Assembly: GCA_041591915.1 (NCBI GenBank)
Contig: JBFHRB010000038.1
Location: 1-16,626, forward strand
DNA length: 16,626 nucleotides
Source: JBFHRB01 sp041591915
Lineage (GTDB): Bacteria > Actinomycetota > Nitriliruptoria > Nitriliruptorales > Nitriliruptoraceae
Direction: 5' to 3'
Below the pieces are notes generated by a model. It searched no databases, had not been told where the DNA came from, and was given only the letters and a program-made list of their open reading frames with translations. The position numbers were made by a program, and so were the translations under genes. This document shows, in pieces, positions 7,984-13,969 of this stretch (positions are counted from its first letter, which is position 1; the number at the start of each line of letters is the position of its first letter).

Positions 7984-8583
7984 GTGGACCTGCCGCTCCG
8001 ATACCGCACACCGTCCCGGTGGGCCGAGCACGTGCTCGGCGATCCGCTCGCGTTGCTCAACGACCACGCACACCTCGAGCGTGAGGCCGCCAACAACGCC
8101 CTCCACCTCGTACGCCGCTGGCCGGATGGGCCGCCGCCCCACCGCTGGGTCGAGCGCCTCACGTCGATCGCGCGGGACGAGGTCGACCACCTCGGCCTCG
8201 TGCACCGCTGCCTCGGGGAGCGTGGGGGCCATCTCAGCCGCGGGTTCCGCAACCCCTATGCCGGGGCGTTGCGGCGACTCGTGCGCGCCGGTGCGGGCCC
8301 CGACGAGCTCGTCGACCGCCTCCTCGTCTCGGCACTGATCGAGGTGCGCTCGTGCGAGCGCTTCGACCTCCTCGCGTCCACCGACCACGAGCTCGCGCCG
8401 CTCTACGAGGGCCTGCGCGCCAGCGAGCAGGGCCACTTCCGCGTCTTCGTCCAGCTCGCCGAGACCGTCCGCGGCTCGGAGGAGGTGGCTGCCCGCTGGG
8501 AGGCCCTGCTCGACCTCGAGGGCGAGGTCGCCGCCGCCCAGCCCCCGGGCCCGCGCATCCACTCCGGGCCGCCGCCCGGGTAG
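7984..8583 (+). CDS. miaE: MiaE-type tRNA hydroxylase (ferritin-like diiron protein)
   Basis: This 199-residue protein has the paired ExxH pattern of a ferritin-like diiron enzyme. The likely ligands are Glu32 (in DHAHLEREAA), Glu66 and His69 (RDEVDHL), Glu120 (in SALIEVRSCERF), and Glu148 and His151 (ASEQGHF). The DHAxxExxAA start and this spacing match MiaE, which hydroxylates the isopentenyl group of ms2i6A at position 37 of tRNAs reading codons that begin with U. The length is near that of the shorter MiaE proteins. The C-terminus is a Pro/Gly-rich tail. GTG is the only sensible start, and it has no Shine-Dalgarno site. The gene is divergent from hutI and ends one base from the convergent CHAD gene. 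The partner enzymes MiaA and MiaB are not in the window. Another diiron oxygenase role is possible. Confidence 0.75.
   Translation: MDLPLRYRTPSRWAEHVLGDPLALLNDHAHLEREAANNALHLVRRWPDGPPPHRWVERLTSIARDEVDHLGLVHRCLGERGGHLSRGFRNPYAGALRRLVRAGAGPDELVDRLLVSALIEVRSCERFDLLASTDHELAPLYEGLRASEQGHFRVFVQLAETVRGSEEVAARWEALLDLEGEVAAAQPPGPRIHSGPPPG
8544..8580. terminator. Inverted repeat at the convergent miaE/CHAD junction
   Basis: CCCGGGC (8544-8550) and GCCCGGG (8574-8580) can form a 7-base stem around a 23-base loop, at the very end of miaE and just before the two facing stop codons. The two convergent genes leave no other room for a terminator. There is no T-run, and the repeat also encodes the Pro/Gly tail, so it may be chance. 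Confidence 0.25.
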
Positions 8584-8584
8584 G

Positions 8585-9442
8585 TCAGGAGACGGCGCCG
8601 AGTTGGGCATGCGCGCGCTCGCGAACCGCATCCGGCTCTGCCGCGAAGAGGCGAGCACCCAGCTCGAAGGCGATCCGCTGGCGCGCCGCACGTTGCGGTC
8701 CGATGCGTGCGTCCGAGCCACCGAAGTCGCTCGCGAGGATCCCGGCGAGCACGGCGAGGTCGTGGTCCTCTCCCAGCGCGTCGGACAGCGCATGCAGGTC
8801 GGCCTCCCACGCCGTGTGGGCGGTCGCGTCCAGCTGGGTCAGGAGTGCGACGTGATAGCGGTGGTCCTTGACGCGCTTGCGCCAGTCGTGGAACGCCTCG
8901 ACCGTCGGTGCCGCCACCGCGACCGCCCCCTGCTCGCGGGCGCGCCCGTACCAGTGGGCGAAACCGTCGGACAGGTCCGGCCAGGCGAACGCCGGGAGAT
9001 CGGCCGCGACGCGCGTCGCCGCCGTGGCGACCAGCTCCGCGGCACGCACGAGGTGGCTCGTGGCGGCGTCCACGTCGAACAGCGCGTCACGTCGCTCGAC
9101 GAGCTTGGCGCGGACGTCGAAGTCCACCGGGTCGACGGCCTCGCCGATCAGGGCATCGAAGGTCTCGACGACCACGTCGGCGTCGCGGAGGTGGCCGACG
9201 AGCCTCGCGGCGTCGCGCACGACGCGGTTCTGCGTCCGCGCCAGGGTCGGCGCGATCGGGCGCACCAGCCGCAACAGCGCCCGGAGCTCCTTGCAGCGGC
9301 GGCGGGTGTCGTGGATCGCCTCGCCGACGGTGCTCGGATCCGCGGACCGGTCGAGCTGTGACCGGACCTCGGCGGCGAGTTCGCGGACGACGCGCACGAC
9401 CTCCTCGTGTGCGTCTGCGGTGAAGTCGAACTCGTAGGCCAC
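8585..9442 (-). CDS. CHAD-domain protein, probable polyphosphate binding
   Basis: This 285-residue all-helical protein is built almost entirely of one CHAD domain. It has the two basic histidine signatures of the family: IHDTRRRCKELRALL (43-57) and FHDWRKRVKDHRYH (184-197). DALGEDHDLAVL (221-232) also fits CHAD. These conserved His, Arg and Lys residues line a positively charged pocket that binds inorganic polyphosphate in studied members. There is no CYTH triphosphatase domain fused in front. The GTG at 9442 is chosen because GGAGG (9448-9452) lies five bases upstream; the ATG at 9463 would put that site inside the gene. It is convergent with miaE one base away and divergent from the MFS gene, 41 bases off. 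No polyphosphate kinase or phosphatase gene is adjacent, so its exact job is open. Confidence 0.88.
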   Translation of the reverse strand: MAYEFDFTADAHEEVVRVVRELAAEVRSQLDRSADPSTVGEAIHDTRRRCKELRALLRLVRPIAPTLARTQNRVVRDAARLVGHLRDADVVVETFDALIGEAVDPVDFDVRAKLVERRDALFDVDAATSHLVRAAELVATAATRVAADLPAFAWPDLSDGFAHWYGRAREQGAVAVAAPTVEAFHDWRKRVKDHRYHVALLTQLDATAHTAWEADLHALSDALGEDHDLAVLAGILASDFGGSDARIGPQRAARQRIAFELGARLFAAEPDAVRERAHAQLGAVS

Positions 9443-9447
9443 GGCCA

Positions 9448-9452
9448 CCTCC
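9448..9452 (-). promoter_or_regulatory. Ribosome binding site deciding the CHAD gene start
   Basis: GGAGG on the minus strand lies five bases before the GTG at 9442. It is the only good Shine-Dalgarno site near the gene and falls downstream of the alternative ATG codons at 9463 and 9460. The start therefore moves 21 bases inward. Confidence 0.7.
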
Positions 9453-9470
9453 GCGCGCATCATGCCCGGC

Positions 9471-9476
9471 TACGGT
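9471..9476 (+). promoter_or_regulatory. Candidate -10 box (TACGGT) of a leaderless MFS transcript
   Basis: TACGGT fits TANNNT and ends seven bases before the GTG of the MFS gene, where there is no Shine-Dalgarno site. The arrangement is nearly the same as in front of miaE. The -35 region is not recognisable. Confidence 0.4.
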
Positions 9477-9483
9477 CGCGCGC

Positions 9484-10788
9484 GTGGACAGCCCCGAGAC
9501 CTCGCCGGCGACGACCGCGCCCGACGTGGGTGCCGCGGGGTTCCTGCAGTGGCGGATCTGGCTCACGCCGAGCGTGCTCGCCGCGGCAGGCATCTCGGTC
9601 GCCAGCGGCTTCGCACAGTTCTCGATCACCGCGATCATCGGCGACGTCGCGGCCGCGTTCGGGGAGCAGGGCCCCGGCGACGACATCGCCTCCCAGATCG
9701 GGCTCACGGCGACGACGCTCGGGATCGCCCTCGGCGTGATCCGCCTCGCCTCCCTCGGCAGCCTCCCCGGTGCAGCCCTGGCGGATCGGTTCGGCCGCCG
9801 CCGGGTTCTCCTCATCACGCTCACCGTCGGCCTGCTGTTCACGGCCTCGGCGGCCGGCGCCCCGACGTTCTGGGTGTTCGTCGTCGCCGTGTCGCTCGCA
9901 CGACCGTGGTTGTCGACGGTCAACGCGATCGCCGGGGTCGTCGCCGCCGAGGACGTGTCCACCGCTGGACGCTCGTGGGCCATCGGGTTCGTCGGCGGCG
10001 CGTACGGCTTCGGGGCCGGCATCGTGGCCGTGATGCGGGGCGTGCTCGGCAACCCGTCGTTCCGCCTCATCGCGCTGTTGTCGCTGGTTCCGCTCCTCCT
10101 CATGCCGGCCATCGCGAAGCTCCTGCACGAACCGGAGATCTTCGAGGAGTCCGATCACGCGGAGGACGTCGTACGGCACTGGTGGCCCGGCGCGGTGCCG
10201 TCGCAGTACCGGACGCGGCTGCTGCTGTACGCCGCCATCACCTTCGGCATCGCGCTCGGGACGGGCCCGGGCTTCACCTACCTGTTCGTCTACGGCGAGC
10301 AGGTCCTCGGCGGCACCCCGGGCCAGCTCTCGCTGCTCGTGTTCTCGGCGGGGCCGGTCGGGTTCGCCGGCCTGCTCCTGGGGCGCTGGGCCTCCGACGT
10401 GCTCGGTCGGCGCTGGGCGTCCGCCATCTCCCTCGCCGCGACCGCGCTCACGCTCGTCGTCATGTATCGCGGGTCGCTGCCCCTCTTCGCTGCCGGCTAC
10501 CTGCTGTCGCTGCTCGCGAGCAGTGCCTTCGGCCCACCGGCGGGCGCGCTCCTCGCGGAGATCTTCCCGACCGCGGTGCGAGCCACCGCATCGGGCTGGG
10601 CAGCGGCGGCGGGCGTGTTCGGTGCCGTCACCGGCCTCGCGGGGTTCGGTGTGCTCGCCGACCGGCTCGGGTCCTTCGAGTCCGCCGTCATGGTCTTGAC
10701 GGTGCCGATCCTGTTGACGACGGTGTTGTTCCTCTTCCTGCCCGAGACCCGCGGGCTGGAGCTCGACGCCCCGGAGGCCCTGGCATGA
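9484..10788 (+). CDS. Major facilitator superfamily transporter
   Basis: This 434-residue inner-membrane transporter has about twelve hydrophobic segments in two halves. The loop between helices 2 and 3 carries the family signature ADRFGRRR (100-107). The matching loop of the second half has ASDVLGRR (303-310). PTAVRATASGW (362-372) and the C-terminal LPETRGLEL (419-427) resemble the sugar-porter/metabolite-symporter branch. A soluble central loop with many Glu, Asp and His residues (about 213-245) links the halves. The start is GTG without a Shine-Dalgarno site. The stop overlaps the ATG of the next gene (ATGA), so the two are translationally coupled. The substrate cannot be read from the sequence, but the coupled hydrolase suggests an imported compound that is then hydrolysed, or an exported drug-like product. 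Confidence 0.92.
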   Translation: MDSPETSPATTAPDVGAAGFLQWRIWLTPSVLAAAGISVASGFAQFSITAIIGDVAAAFGEQGPGDDIASQIGLTATTLGIALGVIRLASLGSLPGAALADRFGRRRVLLITLTVGLLFTASAAGAPTFWVFVVAVSLARPWLSTVNAIAGVVAAEDVSTAGRSWAIGFVGGAYGFGAGIVAVMRGVLGNPSFRLIALLSLVPLLLMPAIAKLLHEPEIFEESDHAEDVVRHWWPGAVPSQYRTRLLLYAAITFGIALGTGPGFTYLFVYGEQVLGGTPGQLSLLVFSAGPVGFAGLLLGRWASDVLGRRWASAISLAATALTLVVMYRGSLPLFAAGYLLSLLASSAFGPPAGALLAEIFPTAVRATASGWAAAAGVFGAVTGLAGFGVLADRLGSFESAVMVLTVPILLTTVLFLFLPETRGLELDAPEALA

Positions 10789-11414
10789 CGACCATCCGCC
10801 GCCTGACCGACTCGTGCGTGCTGGTCACGACCGATGACGCCGTGACGATGTTCGACCCCGGCTTCCACACGTTCGACGCCGGCGAGGTCGACCTCGAGAC
10901 GATCGGCGACGTCACGCGGATCCTCATCACGCATGCGCACCCGGACCACCTCAAGCCCGACTTCGTCCGCTGGGTGATCGACCGGGGCTCCGACGTCACG
11001 GTGCACGCGAACCCCGCGGTCACCGAGGCGCTCGAACCGCACGGCATCCAGGTCGTCGCGGACCTTCCGCCCGGCACGTCCGCCGAGGACGTGAGCCACG
11101 AGGTCATCCCGACGGGTGCGGCGCCGCCGAACCGGTCCTGGACACTCGAAGGGCACTTCACGCACCCGGGCGACAGCTACGAACCGACCGTGTCCGCACC
11201 CGTGCTCGCGCTGCCGCTGATGGCTCCGTGGGGCTCCACGACGGCGTCGGTCGCCTTCGCCAGGCGGCTGTCGCCCGCGTACGTCGTGCCCGTGCACGAC
11301 TTCTACCTGTCGGCGAGCGGGCGCTCGTGGGTCGCCACACTCGCGAAGAACGTGCTCGCGGGCGACGGGATCGAGCTCGTGCCCCTCGACTGGGGCGAGT
11401 CCTTCACCGCCTGA
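10785..11414 (+). CDS. UlaG-like metallo-beta-lactamase-fold hydrolase
   Basis: This 209-residue cytoplasmic protein has no signal peptide. The fold's motifs are DPG (24-26), HAHPDH (50-55), a HPGDS segment with Asp130, and VPVHD with His171. These give the usual two-metal site. The compact size and simple strand pattern place it with UlaG-like hydrolases, whose founder opens L-ascorbate-6-phosphate lactone. Related proteins act on other lactones, phosphodiesters or N-acyl lipids. ATG is supported by GGAGG at 10773-10777, seven bases upstream, and overlaps the MFS stop. Its 3' end overlaps the convergent merB gene by 11 bases. The real substrate is unknown; the coupling to a transporter is the main clue. 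Confidence 0.85.
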   Translation: MTTIRRLTDSCVLVTTDDAVTMFDPGFHTFDAGEVDLETIGDVTRILITHAHPDHLKPDFVRWVIDRGSDVTVHANPAVTEALEPHGIQVVADLPPGTSAEDVSHEVIPTGAAPPNRSWTLEGHFTHPGDSYEPTVSAPVLALPLMAPWGSTTASVAFARRLSPAYVVPVHDFYLSASGRSWVATLAKNVLAGDGIELVPLDWGESFTA

Positions 11415-12360
11415 GCCCCACGGACTCGCCAGCGATGCGGTCGGCGTGGCGCCGGCCCAGCTCGGCAGCCTCGTCGAGGCTCAGCAGGAACGTGTCCGGG
11501 CGGTCAGCCGTCCATCGTCGTCCCGTGTGGCCGTCCTCGAAGTGCAGGACGTGGTGGCAGAAGGTCGCGATGACGTCCTCCTCCCAGCCGTCGCCGGGGT
11601 CGAGGAAGGAGACGACGTGGTCCTCGCTCGCACCCTCGATGCCGTCCGGCCCGACCCGGTAGGAGATCGTCTCGCCGGTCACCCGGTCCGGGGTCTCCAC
11701 GGTCGCCGGACCGACGAGCGGGGCGATGAACAACGGGTCCCAGGCGCACCACGCGTGCACCGTCGGGCCGCCGTCGAACGTGATGCGGTGCCCCATCTCC
11801 GGCAGCGCCAGCCCCCAGAAGCCGACGACCGCACCCTCCTCGTCCCGGAAGACGCCGACCCACGATCCGAGCCGTTCCTCGACGTCCTCCGAGGTGGCGC
11901 CGATGTCCGCCGCGAGCTCGGTGAGCCGCGCGGGCGCCCCTGCCGCGAGACGGCGATAGATCGCGAGCGCCAGCGCCGACCCGGTGGCGTCCAGCTCGGG
12001 CGTCGCGGCGGCCAGCGCGGCATCGATCTCGTCCAGCTGCGGTCGACCCGGCGAGCCCGGTGCCGCGACGATGGCGTCGCGCAGCTGCTGGCGCGTCGGG
12101 GCGCCCGACGGACCTTCAGGCGTCTGGAACACGCGGCAGCTCAGGCCGAACGGCTCTTCTCCGGAGGCGAAGACGTCGGAGCCCTCGACCAGGATCGTGG
12201 GTGAGCCGCGGAACCGCCAGCGCTCCGCAGCCTCCGGGGTGTCGACGAGCCGCCGCTCGACGTCCAGGTCGAGCTCCTCGCTGAGGGCTTCGAGGTCTCG
12301 GGCCACGAGCTGCCATGACGGGCAGTCCTCGAAGTGGAGCAGTGTCACGCTCGTGGACAT
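11404..12360 (-). CDS. merB: Thioredoxin-like/organomercurial lyase (MerB) fusion
   Basis: This 318-residue protein has two parts. Residues 1-100 form a thioredoxin-like domain with HFEDCPSW (Cys13, but no second Cys of a CxxC pair), GSPTILV (52-58) and Cys75 in GLSCRVF. Residues about 120-318 are an organomercurial lyase: a winged-helix-like segment (128-165), then the catalytic core WCAWD with Cys205 and Asp208, and TFCHHVLHF with Cys268. These correspond to Cys96, Asp99 and Cys159 of E. coli MerB, which cleave the carbon-mercury bond and release Hg(II). The ATG start at 12360 has GGGAGG six bases upstream. It diverges from a MerR-family gene, with a MerR-type promoter directed at merB. Mercuric reductase and mercury transporters are not nearby, so the fate of Hg(II) is unclear. 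Confidence 0.9.
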   Translation of the reverse strand: MSTSVTLLHFEDCPSWQLVARDLEALSEELDLDVERRLVDTPEAAERWRFRGSPTILVEGSDVFASGEEPFGLSCRVFQTPEGPSGAPTRQQLRDAIVAAPGSPGRPQLDEIDAALAAATPELDATGSALALAIYRRLAAGAPARLTELAADIGATSEDVEERLGSWVGVFRDEEGAVVGFWGLALPEMGHRITFDGGPTVHAWCAWDPLFIAPLVGPATVETPDRVTGETISYRVGPDGIEGASEDHVVSFLDPGDGWEEDVIATFCHHVLHFEDGHTGRRWTADRPDTFLLSLDEAAELGRRHADRIAGESVGLRR

Positions 12361-12389
12361 GGCGGTCCTCCCATCGGAATGTGCGGACG

Positions 12390-12421
12390 ACGGTACGGGT
12401 TCCACCACGGTGGAAGGTCAA
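12390..12421 (-). promoter_or_regulatory. MerR-type promoter of merB, 20-base spacer
   Basis: On the minus strand, TTGACC (12416-12421, -35) and TACCGT (12390-12395, -10) are separated by 20 bases. This is longer than the 17-base optimum and is the hallmark of promoters that a MerR-family activator must twist open. The -10 box lies about 30 bases upstream of the merB start codon, leaving room for a short leader with its ribosome site at 12367-12372. Confidence 0.85.
12400..12415. promoter_or_regulatory. MerR operator, perfect 7-base dyad
   Basis: The 16-base element (minus strand TTCCACCGTGGTGGAA) is a perfect inverted repeat of TTCCACC around a GT centre. It sits between the -35 and -10 boxes of the merB promoter. 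It resembles known CueR, ZntR and MerR operators and is the expected site of the adjacent regulator. It also lies just upstream of merR, so the regulator may control itself. Confidence 0.85.
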
Positions 12422-12435
12422 GCGGAGGTGGCTGG

Positions 12436-12828
12436 ATGCTCATCGGTGAGGTCGCTGAGCGCACGGGCGTCACGACGAAGGCACTGCGCTTCTACGAACG
12501 GCGCGGCTTGATCTCCGAGCCGGCGCGGACCGACGGTGGCTACCGCGACTACGACCCGGCCGTCGTGGATCGCGTCACCTTCATCAAGGAGGCCCAGGCG
12601 GCCGGCCTCACGCTCGCCCAGATCGGCCAGGTGCTCGCGATCCGCGACGACGGCGATGCGCCCTGCCGACACGTCGAGACGCTCATCGACGAGCGGCTCG
12701 CCGAGGTCGAGGAGCGACTGCGCGAGCTGCGTGACCTCCGCAGCCAGCTCCGCGGCCTCAAGGAGCGCGCCAGGAGCCTGGACCCAGCCGACTGCGACGA
12801 GTACTGCCGGGTGATCGCGCCGGCCTAG
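12436..12828 (+). CDS. merR: MerR-family metal-sensing transcription regulator
   Basis: This 130-residue activator has the N-terminal winged helix of the family: MLIGEVAERTGVTTKALRFY (1-20), ERRGLI (21-26) and GGYRDYD (34-40). A long dimerisation helix follows (about 79-112). Cys77, just before that helix, and Cys120 and Cys124 in DCDEYC at the C-terminus are placed like the mercury or copper/zinc ligands of MerR, CueR and ZntR. ATG is supported by GGAGG (12424-12428), seven bases upstream; an in-frame start at 12334 would run back through the operator into merB. It should bind the dyad between the two genes and activate merB when the metal binds. Given merB as its target, organomercury or Hg(II) is the likely signal, but the Cys spacing is not that of classical MerR. 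Confidence 0.9.
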   Translation: MLIGEVAERTGVTTKALRFYERRGLISEPARTDGGYRDYDPAVVDRVTFIKEAQAAGLTLAQIGQVLAIRDDGDAPCRHVETLIDERLAEVEERLRELRDLRSQLRGLKERARSLDPADCDEYCRVIAPA

Positions 12829-12853
12829 TGGGCCAGGCGCCGTCCACGACGAC

Positions 12854-13969
12854 TCAGACCTCGGCCAGCTCCTCGGCCTCGACCTCCACCGCGGGCGCGG
12901 CCGCGGCACCGCTCCCCCGCGCCCCTTCGAGCCACCGACCTGCCGCGATCACGGCCGGGACGAGCGCGGCACAGATGAGCAGCCCGACCGCGAGCTGGGG
13001 TGCGACGTCGCCGAGCGAGGCGCCCTCGATGGACAGCGCGAACATCGGCTGCAGGAAGTAGTAGGTCGGCCCCAGCTTCGCGATCCACGCCGGCAGCCCC
13101 GGCCAGACGTAGAAGATGGCCGGGAAGAGGATGAGGATCCCGCCGGACTTCCAGGCCGTGAACATCGTGTTCTGGTCCTTGGACCAGATGCCGAGGAGGA
13201 GGCCGATCTCCGCCATCATCACCGCGCCGATCAGGACGGCGAAGGTCAGCGCGATCGGGGCGGGCCCCAGGGCCCCGTTGAGGAGCAGGGTCGCGACGCC
13301 GGTGAGCACAGCCAGCAGCGCGCCCATCGCCCCCTTCGCGGCGAGGACGTCGAAGATGGAGACGGGGGTGACCAGCAGCGCGTCGAGGGTGCGCTTCTCC
13401 TTCTCCTGGATCAGCGATGCGGCCGAGACCATCACGCCCGCGATGGCGACCGCGAGCATCACCAGGGCCGGGACGAGGCGCGTCTCGATGGCGAGTCCCT
13501 CGTCGCCGATGGTCACGATCCGCACCTCGGCGGGCGGTTCCTCGCCGGCGACCCGCCGGATCAGGTCGAGGGTCGTGACCGCGATCAGGATGCGATTGGA
13601 GGCGAGCGATTCGCCCCCGACGACGAACTCCAGCCCCGGTCGCTCTCCGGCGCGCACGGCGTCGTCGAAGCCCGGCGGGATCACGAGGCCCCCGTCCAGG
13701 TCGTTGTCCTCGACCTGACGCCGCAGGGCGTCCGCGTCGGTGAGCACGACAACGTCGAACCCGTCGAGTGCCTCGGCCTGGACCGTCAGCTCGGACCCGC
13801 CGAGATCGACGATGCCGAGCCGCGGTTGCGGGTCGAACAGGCTGCCGAAGACCCCGCGGACGAGCAGGGTCAGCAACACCGGGAGGACGAGCGCGTAGAG
13901 CAACAGTGGCGAGCGGGGGCCGAGCCGCAGGTCCTTGCGCAGCAACATCAGGACGTTGGACGTCTTCAC
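12854..13969 (-). CDS. ABC-2 type exporter permease (second permease)
   Basis: This 371-residue membrane subunit has one N-terminal helix (about 21-40), a large extracytoplasmic domain (about 43-180) and a cluster of about five helices from 183 onward, then a short acidic Ala/Glu/Val-rich cytoplasmic tail. The QEKEKRTLDALLVTPVS-type stretch after the second helix is the coupling region typical of NatB/ABC-2 permeases. The GTG at 13969 overlaps the stop of the other permease (GTGA), with AAGGTGG about seven bases upstream, so the two are made together. It should pair with that permease and the ATPase encoded further upstream. The cargo is unknown: sodium, drugs, lipids or peptides are all known for the family. 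Confidence 0.9.
   Translation of the reverse strand: MKTSNVLMLLRKDLRLGPRSPLLLYALVLPVLLTLLVRGVFGSLFDPQPRLGIVDLGGSELTVQAEALDGFDVVVLTDADALRRQVEDNDLDGGLVIPPGFDDAVRAGERPGLEFVVGGESLASNRILIAVTTLDLIRRVAGEEPPAEVRIVTIGDEGLAIETRLVPALVMLAVAIAGVMVSAASLIQEKEKRTLDALLVTPVSIFDVLAAKGAMGALLAVLTGVATLLLNGALGPAPIALTFAVLIGAVMMAEIGLLLGIWSKDQNTMFTAWKSGGILILFPAIFYVWPGLPAWIAKLGPTYYFLQPMFALSIEGASLGDVAPQLAVGLLICAALVPAVIAAGRWLEGARGSGAAAAPAVEVEAEELAEV

Noticed and set aside
7906..8793. A 295-codon minus-strand frame across the hutI/miaE divergent region.
   Set aside because: It overlaps miaE and the CHAD gene in shadow frames and shows no domain. The MiaE diiron pattern on the other strand is convincing.
9462..10784. In-frame extension upstream of the UlaG-like hydrolase, which would give a 650-residue protein.
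   Set aside because: That stretch runs through the MFS gene in another frame and is Arg-rich without motifs. The ATG at 10785 has its own GGAGG and overlaps the MFS stop.
12829..12853. Terminator between merR and the ABC operon.
   Set aside because: The 25-base gap has no convincing stem or T-run by eye.
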